NCBI GenBank assembly: GCA_951799445.1
Contig: OX637287.1
Location: 37,911,724 to 37,975,723 of the forward strand
Source: Pseudisothecium myosuroides
Taxonomy: Eukaryota > Streptophyta > Bryopsida > Hypnales > Lembophyllaceae
Direction: 5' to 3'
DNA length: 64,000 nt
Below are positions 58,101 to 64,000 of this stretch, piece after piece (position 1 is the stretch's first letter; the number at the start of each line of letters is the position of its first letter). The translations under genes and the position numbers were made by a program. The notes under the pieces were generated by a model. The model did not search any database. It had not been told where the DNA came from and was given only the letters and a program-made list of their open reading frames with translations.

Positions 58101-61100
58101 CTTCAAAAAATCTTGTTGTGTCCGCATTCTAGTTATCTCATGTTGTAGTTGTTGCACCTATCAAACATACATGACATATTAATGTCTCCAATGCCATCCA
58201 AAATCATGCATGCTTAGCTTTATGACAACTAAGTCAAAGCTAAGATTGTTGCAGTTCACCAAAGATATCAAATGCAATTTTAATCCTAAATTCAACAAGC
58301 CTTTGTCCTCGGCACTCATGAGTTCCTTTTATATGCTACATTACAACTTTCAAATATTCTTCAAACGTATTCTTGTGTGTCAACATTCCTATTAGAATAT
58401 ATTAAAAATTTATTGCAATATACTATGTGAAATAAAAATCTTTAATTTTCTTAAGAAGAACTTGTCTAAAGTCTCTATAGGAAACCCCATTGGATACTAA
58501 GTATGAATTACTAATGGCAAATGGGTAGAATGAGGGAAGAATTTTTTTGGAAACCTTTATGTCGGATTTTGCCTTTTGTCGCTCAAGGCGTTGTGACTCT
58601 TGCTCCCATCGTTGTTTTTTCAAGGACACCAATTGAGTTGTAATTTTTTTTACTTTTTCTTCATATTGTTCTCGAAGTTTCCTCTTTTCCTCAACACCAC
58701 GAATTGCATTTTTATCCATGGCCTCTAATTCCTTCTTTAGGGAGTCAACCTCTTCTTCTTTTCGTTTCATCTACAAATTGTTAACAACAAGTTTTTGATG
58801 TTGAAGAAGACATGAAAAGTTTAAAGTGTCACACATAAATAAATAACCAAAAAATATAACCAATCATTGCATTATAAGAGTTTTTAGCTTAGCCACCTAA
58901 TTTTAGAATTGTTCATACATATTGTATAACTCATTTAACCATTACGTGTAACTATAGACCATTGAAATTATTTTCTTTGAAATCATTTTAGTAGAATCAT
59001 ATCTCTAGGAATTGCATTTTTGAGGGCTAATTGATGTCATTGGGTTCTACTTTAATATAAAGAAATCAAACACACCAGGAGAAGGTGATGACGGTGAACC
59101 TCGGCTTCAAGTTCAAGCATGCGACTCTCATATTGCATTGTTAGGTGCTTTGCTTCAGATTCATTTCGAGCTAGCTCTTTGATAAGTTCTTCTTTTTGTT
59201 GAATACTAAAAGCTAATTCATGTAATTGCTTGTCCATCACCTGTAAAACCACTACTGTGGTCAAATCTCTTCTTAAGTTCCTTTGTCTTTCCTAAAAAAA
59301 ACTAGCAGATACCTATGTGTTAAAGACTCAAAAATTTAAGATCTGAATATGTCCATTAAAGTCACAATTAAATATACATCTAAGGTAATGTGCATTATAT
59401 GTCAATTTGACAACTAAGAACATACTTATCTATCCAAATCATATAATACTAATATATATTTATATATCTTCCAAAGACAGGGTAAAAATGCTTTGCCACA
59501 AAGTACAATAGGATATTCTTCTATATTGCTAATTTTTATTTTTCTATATATTTTATTGTATAATTCAATTGCGATCACCTATATTGGATGTCTGTAAATA
59601 ATTTCCACTCTAATGAGTTGTCAAACCAATTAGAATCTCAAGTGTATTATATTTTATTAACATATTGCGAACTTTTAAGTTATAGATACTTCTTGCAGAG
59701 GGTGATATTTGTGTGAAAAATATAATATAGCGAGATAAATGCAAGTGATATTAATAATTAGTCAAATTAAGCATCTGCAATTTAGGATTGTTGAAGTTCT
59801 TTTCTCTTACTTGTTTATTGCGTTTGAACTCTCGAGTTTGAGCTTGCACGTCCTCTTCAAGATGTTGTTTCTGCTCTTCAATTGCTTTTTTTTCGAACAA
59901 CAATTTTTCTTTCTCCTCTTCTTCTACCTAGTCAAGATAATATACAAATAGTGGGCTATATGACAAATAAATCCAAACAAAGAAGAAGATGATAATCATG
60001 ATTTGGAAATGCTATACAATAAGTTAATACACACACAAATACAATGAAACCATCTGAAAAACATGTTAACCTTCATTTTTTCTGTTAGTTCTTGAAGGCG
60101 GGTTTGGCTAAACATATCAGCCCCATCAATAGCATTTTCCAATGTATCACACTTAGCCTGAGGCACACAAATAATATTAATACGTTTGAATTTAATAGAT
60201 ACAAATTCTCTTGGCAATAATTTTTTTAAATGTATAATGAATAGTAGAATTTTGAAGAACAACAATCATATACAAGTGCTTTAAAAAATAATTAAGCAAA
60301 AGAAAATGTTAGCAATAAATGAAAAATGTGTACTACTCTAAGACACCATCTTCAGTCAAGATACTACTGTCAATAATTGCACAACAACTGTAAATGATTT
60401 ATTAGCTTTGCTAGAATGTATGTGTTTATTACCTCATCAACATTCTCACTATTGTCAATATGACTATCATTGTTGTTGTTTTTTGCACTCATTCTTGCAA
60501 CTAGAGCTTTAGGAATAGATGCACCATTAATGGTAAAAGCATCTGGCCTTCCAATTTGAAAAGTTTCTAGAGACAGTCGAAGTCGACCCAATTCATCTTC
60601 CTTTGCTAAGGCTTCGTCAGACATACGTGAAATGATTGCAGCATCATTCTCATTTTTTTGCACCGAAGCTTCCTTCTCATTTGATAGATCTCGAGCAAGC
60701 TTTTTTAATGCTTTTATCTCCTTCATCTATAGATAGGCGCATATAGAACAATCAACTTCATGTTTTAATTTCAATCAAGCGATAATACTAAAATTTTCTT
60801 CTATCAATGCTAGTTGTGCAAAAAATTTAGACCGTACCTTCTCAGCAAAGATTCTTTCATCTCTTGCAAGATCTTCAGTAGCTTCTTTTAGTGCCTCATC
60901 TTTAGATTTTACCTCATTTTCTTTTGATGCTAGCCGCTCTTCTAAAATCTTCATAGTTCGCAAGTGTTGGTTAATGATGTTGCGTGTGCCTCTACTTGCT
61001 CGTCCTGGCGAAGTACAATTTGTACCCTGTATTGGTCGTGAATAAAAAAGGACCTTACATTAGAAGTTAAAGAAAAAACAATCCTCTTAAGAAAATGCAT

Positions 61101-64000
61101 ATGTAATGCTTTCAAAAGAGAACTTACCTTTGCATCTAGCTTTGATGGGGAAGATAAGAAGTCTGGTGTGCATGTGGCACTTTGACTATCTTTAGGTTGA
61201 AAGTTGACATAACCAGTCAAATTATTTCCATAATCTCCAAGAGTCCCTTTGTCACATTCAATGCCAATTTTTTTTTCATTTCTACTAGTCATAGAATCAA
61301 CACTATTTGGCCTATCTAAGCTAGAAAACAAACTTCCATCAAATCCAAAACTTGGAACTTCATTATCAAGCTCACCCATCACTCTCTTAACCATTTCTAA
61401 TAGATGTCCTTTGATAGATGAATTGAAGTCGTTACCACCTTCCCAATGTGGCATCATTTGCATCAATGTGACCATTTCCGAGTTTACCTCATCCAATTTT
61501 AGCTGCAATTAAAATTGAAAGTAAAAAAAAATTAACCATGTTAGTGATGAATCAACAAAACAAAATTGATATTGTACATATCACATTCAAGGAATAGTGC
61601 ACTTCAAAACACAAAACATTAGAAAAGATAGTAAGGAGGTTGTACAAGTTAAACATAGGAAGGAAAATGCATACTATAGCAAACCACATCATGCTTATGA
61701 TATGTAAATAAAACATTCCAACCTGATAGTGATCTCGTTCAATGCGCATTTCTAACATTTCCTCTTGAAGTTTGTTTACTATTGATTGCAAAGTCTGTCG
61801 TAGTAATGTCACAAACAAAGCCTTGAGTCAACAATAATAACTTATATATAGGCGTATTGAAGAATGATAAATAGTGGCTCTACCTATATAGAATCTATGA
61901 TCTTTTGGACAAGCGTTCAAGGCACAAGTTAGGTAATTAGACAATTCAAAAATATACCCACTCTAATATATAGGTTAAAGTTATTACATTTAATGTATAC
62001 AATCAAAAAGCTACTACCTGTATTTCATCTTTCAATTTGAGACACTCTTGCTCCCTTTCTCTACTCTTACGACGTACAGTATTGAGTTCTGTTGTTGCAT
62101 CAATAGATATATCTGCCCGTGCCCTTCATGACCACAAGATGAATATGCTTAGTATATTTTCGAAAGACCTATACATGATTGACTACATGCACTAGTTTCC
62201 ACAAAGTTCATCTAATTTCAATTAAATTGTTGCATTGCACTTGCAACTTTATTAATTTGAGTTACATATTTGATTTTTCAAGGCGCTTGTTAGTGCATAT
62301 CTTAAGAAGTGGATTAAAATAGGCAAGTAGAAAATAAAACACCAACACGTCTATTTCAAACTTTAGATGTGTATTGTTTAATGATCAAATAAGTTAAGTT
62401 GTAAATTTTTGCAACTTATAAGATTAATAAACAATGAAAAATTTAAATAGATTGAACCTATTAGATAACAATTCATTAATTGTTGAATGTGATGAAGACA
62501 AACCGAATATCAGCCAAAAACTCTCGATGTGATTCATCTTGGAGAAGAACCTCCAAGCTTTGCAGTCCACTAATAGGCTCAAGTCCCATACTGCGCATAC
62601 GCGAATTCAACAATTCTACTTGCAAAGCCTGTTTATGAAAACCAAAATCTCATCAGATGGATAATATGGAGTGTGGAAATATTAGATATAGTTTATTCTC
62701 AAAAAAATATATTATACATTGCATCTAATACAAAGTTTAATGGTTAATGACCCGAATTTCTTGTCGTAATTGATTCAACATGACAGATTGCGGATCTCGA
62801 TTGATGACAGGCTTATTTTGAATGTTGCGGGCTCGATTAGCATACTTCAATGTATTGAGAGTTTCCTCAAAGTTTGTGTCTGCCGTGCTATTAAAACATC
62901 ACAACCAACAAAATTAGAATGAGAAGTGGTTTGATCCCAAATGATTATAGATCAAACTAAAGAACTAAAAGCCTAATTAAGCACATACATACATTTATTT
63001 ATCAATTTCGGCAACAAACACCTGATGCAAGCAATCATGCATGTTCGACTATTTCCTCCCAATGAATCCTATAACATTGCCAAAAAAAGATGTCATTCTT
63101 GTATAGATTTAGCCATTGATTGTGAATAATATATTATACTTGTATTTTTTGTCACAACCATCTAAAATGATGGTTTGAAGACTTGGCCACCTTAAGCCAA
63201 CTTTTTTGGTTAGATGGCAAAGTGATCCAATGCCTCAAGTTTTAACTTGTTGTTTACTTGAGGCATTGGATTAGGAACTTTTCTAATTCCACAACAAACA
63301 AAGATGTCCATATTTTAATTCTCATTGGTAAAAACCTTGCAAAAATTAATCTATAATATTTAATATTAATAAGATCATTTAAAGAAGGCACACTAAATAA
63401 AATTACAATAAACATTATGTGAACTTGCAAAATAATAATCTCAATTTGAATTCCAAAGCTAAACTAAAAGTGCAAGTGAGCAAACCTGTAACATACGTGT
63501 TAGCTTTGATTCCCTATAAGGTATATGTTGACACTTTTTTTGTTCATCTCCCAATGCGCTTCACGTAAAAACAATGGGCCAACTTCAAATTTACAAGAAG
63601 TAAATAGACAATTTATTGCACATAGCAAATGGAGTTATTGTTTTACAAAATATTGCAAACAATCCATATCAAGTCATACAAGTAGAACCTCTCTTAGTGC
63701 ATAGTGTCATCATTTTGTAGGACTACAATAAAACCTCTTTTATTGCATATTCTCTTAGTGCATAGTATGCAGTAACAGAGTTCGTACTTTTGAAGCATTT
63801 ATTTCTGAATAGTAGTTGGAGGCCCCGTAGTTAAAGGCCGGCTACATTAGTTAGTGGTCAGTACTGCACCTGTATAAGTACATAAAACCTCTCTTAGTGT
63901 ATAGTGCCAGGACTATGCACTAAAAGAGGTTCTATTGTATATGGTCCTTGTATGATTTGATATGGATTGATACAATAGTAGAAGTTGATACCTTATTACA
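52180..64000 (-). CDS. Kinesin-4-like motor, 23 exons seen, 5' end beyond the window
   Basis: Microtubule plus-end motor with a long stalk. Minus-strand exons: 63992-64000, 63486-63558, 63022-63068, 62752-62887, 62504-62628, 62018-62123, 61723-61794, 61128-61502, 60838-61026, 60433-60726, 60071-60157, 59811-59927, 59076-59240, 58555-58770, 57984-58157, 57115-57405, 56100-56324, 55756-55961, 55380-55592, 55041-55130, 54105-54318, 53340-53456, 52180-52332. All are GT-AG and in phase, giving 1230 residues plus stop. The motor end is clear: [38 protein letters not shown], then [20 protein letters not shown] with KPVINRD, the KIN-4 neck wording. Everything after is charged coiled coil. The segment [17 protein letters not shown], followed by a short [17 protein letters not shown] helix, resembles the KIF4/FRA1 stalk. 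The tail lacks a recognisable cargo domain. KIN-4 subfamily is uncertain; kinesin itself is not. Confidence 0.92.
52646..53171. mobile_element. Family B element 5, in the last kinesin intron
   Basis: Flanked by TTAA at 52642-52645 and 53172-53175. The left end is CCCTTAAAAGGTTCAAG and the complement of the right end is CTCATACAGGGTC. Internal phrases CATACTAGTTTAGTGCAAGA with TCCTAC, and CAGTTTTGAGTGTTTTTTG, match family B element 1. It sits in the 52333-53339 intron and does not disturb the splice sites. Confidence 0.5.
63726..63937. mobile_element. pogo/Emigrant-like MITE in a kinesin intron
   Basis: The left terminus is CAATAAAACCTCTTTTATTG followed by CATA; the complement of the right terminus is CAATAGAACCTCTTTTAGTG followed by CATA, 22 of 24 identical. 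TA stands outside both ends (63724-63725, 63938-63939). As I recall, plant pogo-type MITEs such as Emigrant begin CAGTAAAACCTCTATAAAT, which fits. Two more AACCTCTCTTAGTG copies lie at 63685 and 63885. An outer inverted repeat of 22 bp with one mismatch (AATCCATATCAAGTCATACA and the next two bases, 63661-63682, against 63947-63968) surrounds it, suggesting nested or repeated insertion. Confidence 0.75.

Noticed and set aside
1..64000. tRNA, rRNA, CRISPR arrays, LTR retrotransposons, viral inserts
   Set aside because: I looked for T-arm motifs, rRNA-like blocks, regular spacer-repeat arrays, paired LTRs with TG...CA ends and polymerase motifs and found none that could be supported by reading alone.

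Overview
This is a nuclear chromosome segment from a land plant. Four spliced genes can be rebuilt with GT-AG introns and consistent phase: a remorin, a group IIb WRKY transcription factor with its plant-specific intron position, a Canopy/DUF3456 protein, and a kinesin-4-like motor. Remorins restrict it to land plants. I cannot name the species. There is no prokaryotic, organellar or viral gene block.

Layout. 0-4.1 kb: a decayed SWIM zinc-finger fragment, then two side-by-side elements with TTAA borders. 5.1-8.6 kb (+): remorin, 7 exons, 430 aa. 10.0-10.3 kb: a complete short hAT-type element with perfect 8-bp target duplications. 11.25-14.4 kb (+): Canopy gene, 9 exons, 229 aa. 14.4-38 kb: AT-rich and gene-poor, filled with short inverted-repeat transposons, several nested. 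39.9-42.8 kb (-): WRKY gene, 5 exons, about 677 aa. 43-52 kb: intergenic, with one retroposed LINE/SINE tail and one unassigned exon-like block. 52.2 kb to the window end (-): 23 exons of a kinesin whose motor N-terminus lies beyond base 64000; 1230 residues of it are in view.

The least ordinary content is a family of short inverted-repeat elements, called family A here. Thirteen copies lie between 18.4 and 45.8 kb. Termini resemble ATGGGCAATTTC, followed by TTAAAATGGC. Nine copies are flanked by matching but copy-specific 4-bp duplications (tttt, catg, atag twice, tgct, caaa, ctat, agat twice). Non-fixed 4-bp duplications do not fit the common plant families (hAT 8, Mutator 9, CACTA 3, PIF/Harbinger 3, mariner TA). 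One copy was entered by an 8-bp-TSD element, which itself received another family A copy.

A second family (B) has CCCCTAA-like ends next to TTAA. Three short retroposed tails share a 3' end, each with a target duplication. A pogo/Emigrant-like element sits in a kinesin intron.

The four genes do not form a pathway. They are independent housekeeping or regulatory genes: plasma-membrane scaffold, ER folding factor, stress/development transcription factor, microtubule motor. All exon borders were worked out by eye from splice signals, phase and family knowledge.
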